Positions 23,417 to 32,352 are shown, counted from the first letter of the stretch. The stretch is DNA of 37,118 nucleotides from an uncultured Pelosinus sp. (GCA_900542835.1 UQPB01000034.1:1-37118); one strand, 5' to 3'. The notes: generated from the sequence alone by a model not told the origin. Translations and numbers: made by a program.

Positions 23417-23842
23417 ATGTACGATAAAGTAATCATCCTGGCGGTCATGCTTGGCAGCCTGGGGTACCTGAATGAAGCGAAGCAATTGAGCTTTGGCACA
23501 CTGCAATCGCCTAAATCCGGTTTTCTGCCGCTGCTGGCGGCGCTGGCGGCGCTGCTGCTGTCAGCCCTGCTGCTGCTGCGTCAGTTTAAAGCCGGCGCAA
23601 AGCCTGCCGCCCAGCAGGAGCCGGTCGATTGGACCAAATTCATTTTTGTGATCATCGGCCTTTTGTTTTATATTACGATTCTGACGAATATCGGCTATTT
23701 TGCCGCGACCCTGATCCTGCTGTTTTATCTGTTCAAGGTTGCCGATACCGCCGGCTGGCTGTTTCCGCTGCTGCTGGCGTCGACCGGCTCTGTTGCGTTC
23801 TATCTGCTGTTCGCCCGCTATTTAGCCATTCCGCTGCCTTAA
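23417..23842 (+). CDS. tctB: Tripartite tricarboxylate transporter small membrane subunit TctB
   Basis: This is the small membrane subunit of a TTT-type secondary carboxylate transporter. The 141-residue protein has four hydrophobic helices, a loop with the typical LSFGTLQSPKSGFLPLL segment after helix 1, and a polar linker in the middle, all usual for TctB. The ATG has GAGGCGGTGACG in front. It follows the membrane kinase by 12 bp and precedes tctA by 23 bp, so the three are co-transcribed. Sequence between TctB proteins is poorly conserved; the position next to tctA makes the call firm. Confidence 0.9.
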   Translation: MYDKVIILAVMLGSLGYLNEAKQLSFGTLQSPKSGFLPLLAALAALLLSALLLLRQFKAGAKPAAQQEPVDWTKFIFVIIGLLFYITILTNIGYFAATLILLFYLFKVADTAGWLFPLLLASTGSVAFYLLFARYLAIPLP

Positions 23843-23865
23843 GCCCAAACCGAGGGAGAGTGATT

Positions 23866-25377
23866 TTGTTGGACGTACTCAGCCTGCTGCTGCACGGACT
23901 GTCTGTCAGCCTGCTGCCGTATAATTTGCTTGCCTGCGTTCTCGGGGTTGTAATCGGTACGCTGGTAGGCGTCCTGCCCGGTATTGACACGATCAGTACA
24001 ATAGCACTGCTGCTGCCGTTCAGTTATGGCCTGGATAGTACGCCGGCCCTGATTATGTTTGCCGGCATTTATTACGGTTCCAAATACGGCGGCTCCACAA
24101 CCGCAATCCTTCTGAATGTACCGGGCGAAGGTTCGGCTATGGTCACCTGTCTCGACGGCTATCCGATGGCGCAGAAGGGCCGGGCGGGAGCGGCATTGGC
24201 GGTATCGGCCATTGGCTCGTTTATTGCCGGCACGGTTGGCGTGATCGGCCTGACCTTCCTGGCGCCGCCGCTGGCACAGGCCGCGCTGGCTTTCGGCCCG
24301 CCGGAATATTTTTCGCTGGCGATGGTCGGCCTGCTGATTTTGGCCAAGCTGACAGGCGCATCGGCACTGAAGTCGGCGCTGATGGCGGTGCTGGGGATTA
24401 TGCTGGGAGCGGTCGGCATGGACAGCCTTTCAGGTGTCAGCCGCCTGACCTTTAATATTGGCGAAATGGACCGCGGTATTGACCTGTCGATCATTGCCAT
24501 GGGCTTGTTCGGCATTGGCGAACTATTGACAACCTTGACGCAGCCTGAGGTGCGTCCGGCTATGCCTTCAGTGCGCCTGCGCGATCTATATCCCACCGGG
24601 GAGGAGTGGCGGCGGTCGCTGCCGCCGATTTTCCGCGGCAGCATTATGGGCTTTTTTATCGGCTTGCTGCCGGGACCGACTGGGACGATCTCCTCATTTA
24701 GTTCCTACGCGCTGGAAAAACGCTGCAGCCGCAATCCGGAGGAGTTTGGCAAAGGGGCGATTGAAGGCGTTGCCGGCCCCGAGGCGGCCAATAATTCTGT
24801 AACCTCCGGTGCAATGGTGCCGCTGCTGTCGCTGGGATTGCCTTTCTGCGCCTCTACCGCAATTCTGCTGAGCGGCTTTATGATTCACGGCATTGTCCCC
24901 GGACCGGCGCTGATTACTGAACATCCGGATCTGTTCTGGGGCCTGATTGCCAGTATGTATATCGGCAATGTTCTGCTACTGATTATCAACCTGCCGCTGA
25001 TCGGTATGTTTGTCCAACTGCTGAAGACGCCGCTCAATATCCTGATGCCGCTGGTGGGGGCTGTTACCCTGACCGGCGCTTATGTTGTCAATAACAGCGT
25101 GGCCGATATCCTCTGGGTTATCGTTTTTGGCGTTGTCGGTTTCCTGCTGCGCCGCAGCGGCTTCGAGCCGGCGCCGCTGATTATCGGCCTGGTGCTGGGA
25201 CCGGAAATGGAACGGGGACTGGTGCAAAGCCTGATTATTCTTGACGGGAATATCTGGGCACTGTTTCAACGCCCGATTTCCGGCTTCATCCTGCTGATCG
25301 GGGCCGGCTGGGTGCTGTATCCTGGCGTTAAATGGCTGGTTAATGTGAGCAAACGAAAGCGGCAGATTGGTCAATAA
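23866..25377 (+). CDS. tctA: Tripartite tricarboxylate transporter large permease TctA
   Basis: This is the large channel subunit of the TctABC transporter, importing carboxylates with H+ or Na+. The 503-residue protein has about 12 helices and the two family repeats: GVLPGIDTISTIALLLPFSY then YYGSKYGGSTTAILLNVPGE in the first half, and GLLPGPTGTISSFSSYALEK then AANNSVTSGAMVPLLSLGLP in the second. The start is TTG 23866 (GAGGGAG 7 bp upstream); TTG 23869 is equally possible, and a longer in-frame stretch back to 23629 is a shadow inside tctB. It is GC-richer than the binding-protein genes that follow. Only one tctA is present for five tctC-type genes. Confidence 0.94.
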   Translation: MLDVLSLLLHGLSVSLLPYNLLACVLGVVIGTLVGVLPGIDTISTIALLLPFSYGLDSTPALIMFAGIYYGSKYGGSTTAILLNVPGEGSAMVTCLDGYPMAQKGRAGAALAVSAIGSFIAGTVGVIGLTFLAPPLAQAALAFGPPEYFSLAMVGLLILAKLTGASALKSALMAVLGIMLGAVGMDSLSGVSRLTFNIGEMDRGIDLSIIAMGLFGIGELLTTLTQPEVRPAMPSVRLRDLYPTGEEWRRSLPPIFRGSIMGFFIGLLPGPTGTISSFSSYALEKRCSRNPEEFGKGAIEGVAGPEAANNSVTSGAMVPLLSLGLPFCASTAILLSGFMIHGIVPGPALITEHPDLFWGLIASMYIGNVLLLIINLPLIGMFVQLLKTPLNILMPLVGAVTLTGAYVVNNSVADILWVIVFGVVGFLLRRSGFEPAPLIIGLVLGPEMERGLVQSLIILDGNIWALFQRPISGFILLIGAGWVLYPGVKWLVNVSKRKRQIGQ

Positions 25378-25475
25378 ACAGACAGGACCAGGAGCGGCGG
25401 GAGTGTGCTTTTCGAAAAAGTGGAACATACCTTGGTTGTTCGATAATACTTGCTAATAAAGAAGGAGGCGATTGC

Positions 25476-26463
25476 GTGCGCAGAAGGCTGGTAATAGGAT
25501 TGCTTGGAATTTCAATGCTAGTTGGAGGGTGTGGAGGAATGGAAGCAAAGACGATGGTAAGCAAGTATCCGGATAGGCCAATTACAATGATTGTTGCTTT
25601 TGGTATGGGGGGAAGCGCAGATATCGTTGCCAGAGAACTGGAAAAAACAGCGAATAAATATCTGGGGCAGCCTCTGACCTGGAGGAGCAGGAACAAATGG
25701 CTGGAATGAATTAGCTTCTGCCAGTGCTGATGGCTATACATTAGGTATCGTTGGAAACGAAATTGTGCTGCATCCACTGTTTGGAGAACCCAAATATCAT
25801 TACCCTACCGCCTTGGAGCCGATTGTCCAAGTTGCGTCTCAACCGCTTTTGCTAGTTGTGAGGGGAGACCAGCCCTGGCTGGATTTAGAAGAATTAATCC
25901 AATATGCTAATGAAAATCCGGGAAAAGTTAAGTTTGCGCATAGCGGAGTTGGTTCAATGACGCATCTTGTTGGTGAGTCATTCTCTCAACATGCAAAGAT
26001 AAAGCTACAACAAGTTCCTTTTCGGGGAAGTAGCGAGTCCTTAGCAGCCTTATTGGGTGGACACGTTCAAGTCGCTATTTCTGGCCCTGGACAAGTAGGA
26101 GAACACATCCGTAGTGGCTCTTTACGTGCTTTAGCAATCTCGAGTTCAGATCGTCTTAAAAGTCCTTCCTTTATAAATGTGCCTACCTTTAAAGAGCAAG
26201 GACTGGACGTAGTGTATAACCTTTGGTTTGGAATAGGCGCTCCTAAAGGAATTCCATCCGAAGTAAAGGCTAGACTGGCAAAGGGCTTTCGGGAAATAAT
26301 CGATAATTCTGAATTCAAATCTAGTCAGGAAAAGCTATCTTTGCAAACTGATTATTTAAACCCTGCGGACTCAGCTAAAAAATGGCTTGAAGAAAGTGAG
26401 AAATTTTCTTTAATTGTCAAGGAAACAGGTATTGATAAAATGATTAAAGCCCAAAAGAAATAG
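25476..26463 (+). pseudogene. TctC/Bug-type binding lipoprotein, frameshifted (copy 1)
   Basis: This is the first of five tandem tricarboxylate-binding (Bug/TctC) genes. The start GTG (GAAGGAGG upstream) gives a lipoprotein signal ending LVGGCGG, then KYPDRPITMIVAFGMGGSAD and RELEKTANKYLGQPL. After that, compared with the other copies, about 14 bases coding for the VVVNxP segment are missing at 25676-25681, so translation stops at 25707. The second part continues in another frame from GGAGTNGWNEL to the normal C-terminus. All later regions match the intact copies, so the break looks recent. The codons are distinctly A+T-rich. A sequencing error is unlikely for a 14-base gap. Confidence 0.85.
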
Positions 26464-26497
26464 CTGATTGTCAATACAAAAGAGGGAGGCTTGGGGT

Positions 26498-27505
26498 GTG
26501 AAACGAAGCACGGTGTTTTTCATAACGGCAATCCTTGGCATTGCCATACTAGCAGGAGGGTGCGGCATGAAAAATGAGCCGGCGGCAAGCAAGTATCCTG
26601 AGAAATCAATTACCATGATTGTACCGTTTAGTGTCGGCGGCGGGTTGGATTTAACCGCCAGAGAACTGGAAAAATCGGCAACTAAACATTTGGGGCAACC
26701 CTTAGTGGTTGTTAATCGACCGGGAGGAGCAGGGACCATTGGCTGGAACGAATTAGCCGCCGCCAATCCTGACGGGTATACGCTGGGGCTCGTTTCTACC
26801 GAAATCGTTCTGCATCCTTTATATAGTCAAACCAAGTACCACTATCCAACCGCTTTGGAGCCGATTGCGCAAATTTCATCATCGCCGCCAGTGCTGATTG
26901 TTCTTAGTAAGCAGCCCTGGAGAAACCTTGATGATTTAGCTGCCTATGCAAAGACTCATCCCGGACAACTTAAGTTTGCACACGGCGGTATTGGTACGAT
27001 AAACCATGTTGTTGGTGAAACGTTCGGCAAGGCTGCCGGCATAACGCTCGGCCAAGTTCCCTTCCGTGGCGGCAGCGAGATTGCTGCTGCCGTATTAGGC
27101 GGACATGTTCAGGTTGGCATTTGCGGGATACCGGCAATTAAAGAACATGTTAAGAACGGTACAATCCGTATCCTGGCATTTTCGGGCGATAAGCGACTCA
27201 GCGACCCGGATCTTAAAGATGTTCCCACATTTAAAGAACAAGGGTTTGATGTGGTTTTTAGCTATTGGCTGGGGATCGGAGCTCCTAAAGGCTTGCCTGC
27301 AGATGTGAAAGCTAAGCTGGTTGCAGGCTTTAAAGAAATGATTAACAGTGCTGACTTTATTGAAAATCAAACAAGAATGGGCCAACAGATGGATTATCTG
27401 GATTCCCGGCAAACGACTCATAAATGGCTGGAAGAAAATCAAAAATACAATACAGTCATTCAGGAAACCGGCATTGCCGATCTGATCAAAGCGCAAAAGA
27501 AATAA
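26498..27505 (+). CDS. TctC/Bug-type substrate-binding lipoprotein (copy 2)
   Basis: This 335-residue extracytoplasmic binding protein presents a carboxylate to TctAB. The lipobox is LAGGC (Cys at about 25). The mature part has the pocket loop VPFSVGGGLDLTARELEK, then GAGTIGWNELAAANPDGYTL, HYPTALEPIAQIS, KFAHGGIGTINHVVGE, VPFRGGSE and the C-terminal GIADLIKAQKK. The GTG start lies 8 bp after GAGGGAGG; an upstream in-frame start at 26468 is worse. Its first 70 residues are nearly the same as in copy 5, and its pocket sequence LDLT differs from copies 3 and 4 (TDLI), suggesting another ligand. It has an ABC-like fold but belongs to a secondary transporter. Confidence 0.93.
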   Translation: MKRSTVFFITAILGIAILAGGCGMKNEPAASKYPEKSITMIVPFSVGGGLDLTARELEKSATKHLGQPLVVVNRPGGAGTIGWNELAAANPDGYTLGLVSTEIVLHPLYSQTKYHYPTALEPIAQISSSPPVLIVLSKQPWRNLDDLAAYAKTHPGQLKFAHGGIGTINHVVGETFGKAAGITLGQVPFRGGSEIAAAVLGGHVQVGICGIPAIKEHVKNGTIRILAFSGDKRLSDPDLKDVPTFKEQGFDVVFSYWLGIGAPKGLPADVKAKLVAGFKEMINSADFIENQTRMGQQMDYLDSRQTTHKWLEENQKYNTVIQETGIADLIKAQKK

Positions 27506-27532
27506 GCGACGAATTTAGGGAGGCCGGGATTG

Positions 27533-28543
27533 ATGAAACCGAGTGTGGCATTACCTATAGCGGCAATCGTTAGCATTGCCATATTGATGGGAGGTTGTGG
27601 CGGCATGGAGACTAAACCGGCGGGTAGCAAGTATCCGGAAAAGACGATTACGATGATTGTGCCGCACGGCGTTGGCGGAGGAACTGATTTAATCGCACGT
27701 GAACTGGAGAAAAAGGCAATTGCCTATCTGGGGCAACCGCTGGTTGTCGTCAATAAGCCCGGCGGCGGCGGTACCATTGGCTGGAATGAACTGGCTAGTG
27801 CCAATCCGGATGGATATACTCTGGGCATTGTTGGTAATGAGATTGTATTGCATCCTCTATATGGCCAAACCAAGTTTCACTATCCAACCGCTCTAGAGCC
27901 CGTGATACAAATTTCATCAGGTTCCTCCGTCCTAGTTGTTCAAGCTAATCAACAATGGAAAACCATTGGAGATTTAGTTGCTTATGCAAAGCAGCATCCG
28001 GGGCAAATTAAGTTTGCTCATACAGGTATAGGCTCGATCCATCATGTTATCGGGGAAATGTTCGCTAAAGCTACAGGGATTGCTATTGAACAGGTACCTT
28101 TTCGTGGTGCAGGTGAAGTAGCTTCCGCATTGCTGGGAGGACATGTTCAAATGGCTATTATTGGGCCGGCGGTTATTAAAGAGCATATTAAACATGGTTC
28201 GCTGCGTGCGCTGGCCGTATCGCCAGGTAAGCGGTTAAGCGACACTGAACTCCAATCTATCCCCACGTTTAAGGAACAAGGTATAGATGTCGTATGTAGT
28301 TATTGGATGGGAATTGGGGCACCCAAAGGATTGCCGGCCGATGTAAAAGTAAAGTTGACTAATGCGTTTGCCCAGATCGTAACTAGTGATGAATTTAAGG
28401 CCAGCCAGGAAAAATTGGGTCTGGAAGTTGATTACCTCGATTCTCAGGCTACTGCCGTCAAATGGCTGGAAGAAGGAGATAAATTCGCCAAAGTCATTCA
28501 GGAAACCGGCATTGCCGATTTAATTAAAACGCAAAAGAAATAA
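27533..28543 (+). CDS. TctC/Bug-type substrate-binding lipoprotein (copy 3)
   Basis: This is a 336-residue paralogue, with signal and lipobox LMGGC followed by GGMETKPAGSKYPEKTITMI. The pocket loop is VPHGVGGGTDLIARELEK, with His where the others have Phe or Tyr. Then come KPGGGGTIGWNELASANPDG, HTGIGSIHHVIGE and VPFRGAGE, where the other copies have GGxE. ATG 27533 has GGGAGG 9 bp upstream. The 27-bp gap to copy 2 has no terminator, so the copies form one transcript. The ligand is unknown. Confidence 0.93.
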   Translation: MKPSVALPIAAIVSIAILMGGCGGMETKPAGSKYPEKTITMIVPHGVGGGTDLIARELEKKAIAYLGQPLVVVNKPGGGGTIGWNELASANPDGYTLGIVGNEIVLHPLYGQTKFHYPTALEPVIQISSGSSVLVVQANQQWKTIGDLVAYAKQHPGQIKFAHTGIGSIHHVIGEMFAKATGIAIEQVPFRGAGEVASALLGGHVQMAIIGPAVIKEHIKHGSLRALAVSPGKRLSDTELQSIPTFKEQGIDVVCSYWMGIGAPKGLPADVKVKLTNAFAQIVTSDEFKASQEKLGLEVDYLDSQATAVKWLEEGDKFAKVIQETGIADLIKTQKK

Positions 28544-28569
28544 GCGAGATGAAGAAGGGAGGGGCACAA

Positions 28570-29583
28570 TTGGTAATCCGGAGCACGGTATTGTTTGCAG
28601 CGGTAGTTCTTAGCAGCGCTGTGTTGATGGGAGGTTGCGGCGGCATGCAAAGTAAGCCTGTGGAGAGTAAATACCCTGATAAAGCGATTACAATGATTGT
28701 TCCCTTTAGTGTAGGCGGCGGAACGGATTTGATAGCGCGGGAATTAGAAAAAAATGTTCCACAACAATTAGGTCAACCCTTGGTTGTGGTAAATAAGACT
28801 GGCGGTGGTGGCGCCATCGGCTGGAATGAGCTGGTTACCGCTAAGACTGATGGCTACACATTGGGCATTGTTTCCAGTGATATTGTGCTGCATCCTTTAT
28901 ACGGGCAGACAAAATATCATTATCCTTCGGCGCTGGAGCCTGTGGTTCAGGCGGCATCAACACCGCTGGTCCTTGCAGTTCTGTCCAGTCAGCCCTGGCA
29001 AACGCTTGATCAGCTGATTGCGTACGGACGAGAGCACCCCGGTGAGTTAAAGTTCGCCCATGGTGGCATCGGTTCTTTTCCCCATGTGATTAGTGAGATG
29101 TTTGGCAAGGCAGCCAATATTTCTATTGAGCAGGTTCCGTTCCGTGGCGGCGGTGAAGTTGCGGCAGCTTTACTCGGGGGACATGTACAGTTTGCGAATG
29201 TTGGGCCTGCTGCTATCAAAGAGCACGTTAGAAATGGGACTTTGCGGGTGTTGGCAGTGTCGAGCGCCAAGCGACTGAATGATCCTGTCTTTGCTAATGT
29301 TCCTACCTTTAAAGAACAGGGTGTTGATGTTGCTTTTAGTTATTGGATGGGCATTGGCGCGCCTAAAGGGCTGCCGGCAGATGTCAAGGCTAAATTGGCA
29401 GAGGCGTTCAAAGCCATTATTGTCAGTCCGGAGTTTAAGATTGGTCAGGAGAAGATCGGACATCAGGTCGATTACCTAGGTCCGCAGGATTCGACCGCGA
29501 AGTGGCTGGAGGAAGGGGAACGATTTGCCAGGGCTGTTCAGGAAACCGGCATTGCCGAACTGATCAAAAATCAAAAGAAATAG
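28570..29583 (+). CDS. TctC/Bug-type substrate-binding lipoprotein (copy 4)
   Basis: This is a 337-residue paralogue with lipobox LMGGC followed by GGMQSKPVESKYPDKAITMI. The pocket loop is VPFSVGGGTDLIARELEK. Then come TGGGGAIGWNELVTAKTDGY, HYPSALEPVVQAAS, KFAHGGIGSFPHVISE, VPFRGGGE and GIAELIKNQKK. TTG 28570 was chosen as the start: GGGAGG is 7 bp upstream and it gives the same N-terminus (VIRSTVLF) as the other copies. An ATG at 28549 would place the ribosome site inside the gene. Its C-terminus resembles copy 5 and its N-terminus copy 3. Confidence 0.92.
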   Translation: MVIRSTVLFAAVVLSSAVLMGGCGGMQSKPVESKYPDKAITMIVPFSVGGGTDLIARELEKNVPQQLGQPLVVVNKTGGGGAIGWNELVTAKTDGYTLGIVSSDIVLHPLYGQTKYHYPSALEPVVQAASTPLVLAVLSSQPWQTLDQLIAYGREHPGELKFAHGGIGSFPHVISEMFGKAANISIEQVPFRGGGEVAAALLGGHVQFANVGPAAIKEHVRNGTLRVLAVSSAKRLNDPVFANVPTFKEQGVDVAFSYWMGIGAPKGLPADVKAKLAEAFKAIIVSPEFKIGQEKIGHQVDYLGPQDSTAKWLEEGERFARAVQETGIAELIKNQKK

Positions 29584-29624
29584 CTGCTTTGCCGCAAGTA
29601 ATGGAATAAAGGGAGGCCGGGTCA

Positions 29625-30635
29625 ATGAAGCGAAGTACGGTATTCTTCATAACGGGAATCCTTAGTATGGCAATACTGACAGGAGGGTGCGGCATGAAAA
29701 ATGAACCGGTGGCGAGCAAATACCCGGAGAAATCTATTACGATGATTGTTCCGTATAGCGTTGGTGGCAGCTTAGACTTAACGGCTAGAGAATTGGAGAA
29801 GAACTTTGTTAAGCAATTGGGACAACCATTGGTTATTGTCAATAAACCTGGCGGAGCAGGAACCATTGGCTGGAATGAGTTGTCGAGTTCTGCCCCAGAC
29901 GGCTATACCCTTGGTATCGTTGGCAGCGAAATGATTCTCCATCCGCTATATGCCCAGCTAAAATATAATTATCCAACTGCTTTAGAACCAATAGCTCAAA
30001 TCTCATCACTGCCGTTAGTTCTTGTGGTTCAGGCAAAATCACCATGGAAAAGCCTTAATGATCTGGTTGCTTACGCAAGATCTCATCCAGGAGAGCTTAA
30101 GTTTGCTCATTCTGGAATTGGAGGCACCAATCATGTTGTTGGAGAAATGTTTGCTAGAGCCGCTAACATTTCTATAGATCAGGTTCCTTTTCGTGGCGGC
30201 AGTGAGACTACTGCTGCCCTGCTTGGGGGGCATGTACAATTTGTTGTTATCGGTCCGGCTGCAATCACTGAACATGTGAAGAATGGATCGGTTCGTGTTT
30301 TAGCAATTTCAACCGCTAAACGATTAACAGACGATATGCATCTAAGAGATATACCCACATTTCAGGAGCAGGGAATTGATGTTGTTTGCAGCTATTGGAT
30401 TGGTATAGCTGCTCCTAAGGGATTACCAACGATGGTTAAAGATAAATTAGCGGTAGGGTTTAGAACGATTATCGCTAATTCTGAATTTCGATCTAACCAG
30501 GAGAAGATAGGATTAAAGACAGATTATCTAGACCCGGATGCTGCATCAGCCAAGTGGATAGAAGAAGGGGAACGATTTGCCAAAGTCGTTAAAGAAACCG
30601 GCATTGCCGAACTGATCAAGTCGCAAAAAAAATAG
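29625..30635 (+). CDS. TctC/Bug-type substrate-binding lipoprotein (copy 5)
   Basis: This is a 336-residue paralogue with lipobox LTGGC then GMKNEPVASKYPEKSITMIV, as in copy 2. The pocket loop is VPYSVGGSLDLTARELEK. Then come KPGGAGTIGWNELSSSAPDG, NYPTALEPIAQISS, HSGIGGTNHVVGE, VPFRGGSE and GIAELIKSQKK. ATG 29625 follows GGGAGG. The N-terminal third matches copy 2 and the C-terminal third (AKWIEEGERFAK) matches copy 4, a mosaic pattern expected from gene conversion between tandem copies. It is A+T-richer than tctA. Confidence 0.93.
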   Translation: MKRSTVFFITGILSMAILTGGCGMKNEPVASKYPEKSITMIVPYSVGGSLDLTARELEKNFVKQLGQPLVIVNKPGGAGTIGWNELSSSAPDGYTLGIVGSEMILHPLYAQLKYNYPTALEPIAQISSLPLVLVVQAKSPWKSLNDLVAYARSHPGELKFAHSGIGGTNHVVGEMFARAANISIDQVPFRGGSETTAALLGGHVQFVVIGPAAITEHVKNGSVRVLAISTAKRLTDDMHLRDIPTFQEQGIDVVCSYWIGIAAPKGLPTMVKDKLAVGFRTIIANSEFRSNQEKIGLKTDYLDPDAASAKWIEEGERFAKVVKETGIAELIKSQKK

Positions 30636-30795
30636 CACCGATTTTTAGCCATTGCAGAAACACTGTTGTCGGTTTATCATGGTAGTGATACCGGATTAGC
30701 GGCAACGGTGTTTGCTGTTATCTAGGGCCGACAGGCCGGAGCCGTCGCCGCTGTTTTGGCAGCAGGATGGGGGCTGGGCAGAACCGGTAGTGGGA

Positions 30796-31755
30796 GTGTT
30801 TGGCATCGATTTACAAACTAAGCTGGCGTATTTGTTTATTGACTTGATATTGCCGCTGGCGCTCGGCTTGTTATGCCGGCGGCAGGGCTGGGGCAGCCGG
30901 GATTTGTTTCAACAAATGATTACGATCAATATTTGCGTAATTTATCCGGTGTTGTCCGTATTGACGCTGTGGGCGCTGCCTCTGCAGCCGGCTTTAATCT
31001 GGCTGCCGCTAATTGGACTGCTGCTTTGCGCTATTCCCGGCCTGGCAGCCTATTGGCGGCTGCGCGGCAAGTTCTGCAGCGATCTGGATAAGGGCAGCTA
31101 TTTGTTAAGTGCCATTTTATCCAATACAACCACACTGGGCGGGTTATGCGCGTTCATCCTTTACAGCGAGACCGGCTATGCCTATGCCCAGATGATTGTG
31201 ATGCTGCAAAATGTAGTAATGTTTATGATCTGCTTTCCCCTGGCGCAGTACTATTATCAGAAGAGTATCGGCAGCAGTCTGAAGGGATTGACGTTCTCAT
31301 CCCTGTTTATCAACCGTAATCAATTGCCGGTCGTCGGCATGGCAGCCGGGATTCTGCTGAATTTGAGCGGGCTTATCCGACCGGCGGCGTTGGCGCCGCT
31401 GCTTGATCCGTTAGTGCACATAGGGGCCTGGACCGCTTTGATTCCCATCGGCTTTGCCATTGATACCGCCGGGATGCGCTGCTATTACACAACTCTGCTC
31501 GATTTGCTGCCAATTAAATTTATTTTGACGCCTGTCGCCGCTTATTGGTTGTCAAGCCTGTTTATACACGACGAGATTATTCTTAATACGATCGTGATTC
31601 TGGCGGCGATGCCGACGGCGATTAACTCGATTATTGCGGTGCAAATTCACAAATTGAATGTTAACATCGCGGCAGCCGCCTTTGTTTTGACAACGGCCGC
31701 GTTTATTGGTATTGAACTGCCGGCCTTGCTGGTCTGGCTGACAATTCTTCCCTAA
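30796..31755 (+). CDS. AEC-family permease
   Basis: This is a membrane permease of the auxin efflux carrier/malonate-decarboxylase transporter family, whose bacterial members move organic acids or amino acids. About ten hydrophobic helices are visible. The first half has DLILPLALGLLCRRQGW and NICVIYPVLSV. The second half has the family AAGILLNLSGL and GAWTALIPIGFAIDT, then VAAYWLSSLF and AMPTAINSIIAVQI near the end. The start is uncertain: GTG 30796 or 30790 places the first helix normally, while the frame is open to TTG 30712; none has a strong ribosome site. It lies about 160 bp after the last binding-protein gene and could share its transcript. The substrate is unknown. Confidence 0.78.
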   Translation: MFGIDLQTKLAYLFIDLILPLALGLLCRRQGWGSRDLFQQMITINICVIYPVLSVLTLWALPLQPALIWLPLIGLLLCAIPGLAAYWRLRGKFCSDLDKGSYLLSAILSNTTTLGGLCAFILYSETGYAYAQMIVMLQNVVMFMICFPLAQYYYQKSIGSSLKGLTFSSLFINRNQLPVVGMAAGILLNLSGLIRPAALAPLLDPLVHIGAWTALIPIGFAIDTAGMRCYYTTLLDLLPIKFILTPVAAYWLSSLFIHDEIILNTIVILAAMPTAINSIIAVQIHKLNVNIAAAAFVLTTAAFIGIELPALLVWLTILP

Positions 31756-31768
31756 AGGAGGCAATCTC

Positions 31769-32206
31769 ATGCGCAAGCTTGCGGCAATATTGCTGCTTAT
31801 CGGTTTGCTGGTTCCCTGGCCGGCCAGCGCCAAGCCGGCGCCGGCGTTATCGCATGTGCAGATTACGCATGCCGGCGCCGACAACAGCGGCTGGATTCCG
31901 GCAGGAAAAATAGCCGGGACAGCACTGCAGGGACAGCGGTTTTATCTGGCTGTCCGGTTTACCGGCTATCCCGATCCCAATCTGATTTCGCTGTATCAAA
32001 ACGGTCATCTGATACCTAAGAATCAAATTAGCGAACCGTTTGGCCGCAGCGGTGTCGGCAATCCCTATACCGGCTGGATCTATCAATTTGCCATGCCAAT
32101 TACATACGGCAATGGGACCATTACGGTTAAGGCGAGAGGCAATAGCGGCTGGTTCTATGACAATATTTATAATGTCAGGTCGATCTACCAAGCAGCCGAC
32201 GATTAA
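31769..32206 (+). CDS. Small secreted protein of unknown function
   Basis: This 145-residue product has a clear Sec signal peptide: a short MRK, a hydrophobic core, and ASA before Lys22. The mature part is beta-rich with repeated Trp/Tyr/Gly motifs (SGWIPAG, YTGWIYQF, SGWFYDNIYN) and no cysteine. I recognise no family. The ATG has a strong TAAAGGAGG site. It is 13 bp after the AEC permease stop and therefore probably co-transcribed with it, so it may act outside the cell membrane with the permease; that is a guess from position only. Confidence 0.72.
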   Translation: MRKLAAILLLIGLLVPWPASAKPAPALSHVQITHAGADNSGWIPAGKIAGTALQGQRFYLAVRFTGYPDPNLISLYQNGHLIPKNQISEPFGRSGVGNPYTGWIYQFAMPITYGNGTITVKARGNSGWFYDNIYNVRSIYQAADD

Positions 32207-32317
32207 GCGGGAAGCAGCAGCTTTCCGCTTATCGTCGGTTTTGGCGTATATACCGGCAGTAACCGGGGGGCCTTGCCGGTGCGGCAGCGAATAGTTTTGC
32301 TGAAAGTGTGAAGAGTA

Positions 32318-32346
32318 TTGACAACAGCCTGTATAAACAGTAAAAT
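32318..32346 (+). promoter_or_regulatory. SigA-type promoter of the adenosyltransferase gene
   Basis: Perfect -35 TTGACA (32318-32323) and -10 TAAAAT (32341-32346) have a 17-bp spacer. The predicted start point, about 32353, falls at the edge of the Fur-like box. Confidence 0.8.
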
Positions 32347-32352
32347 AATAAA

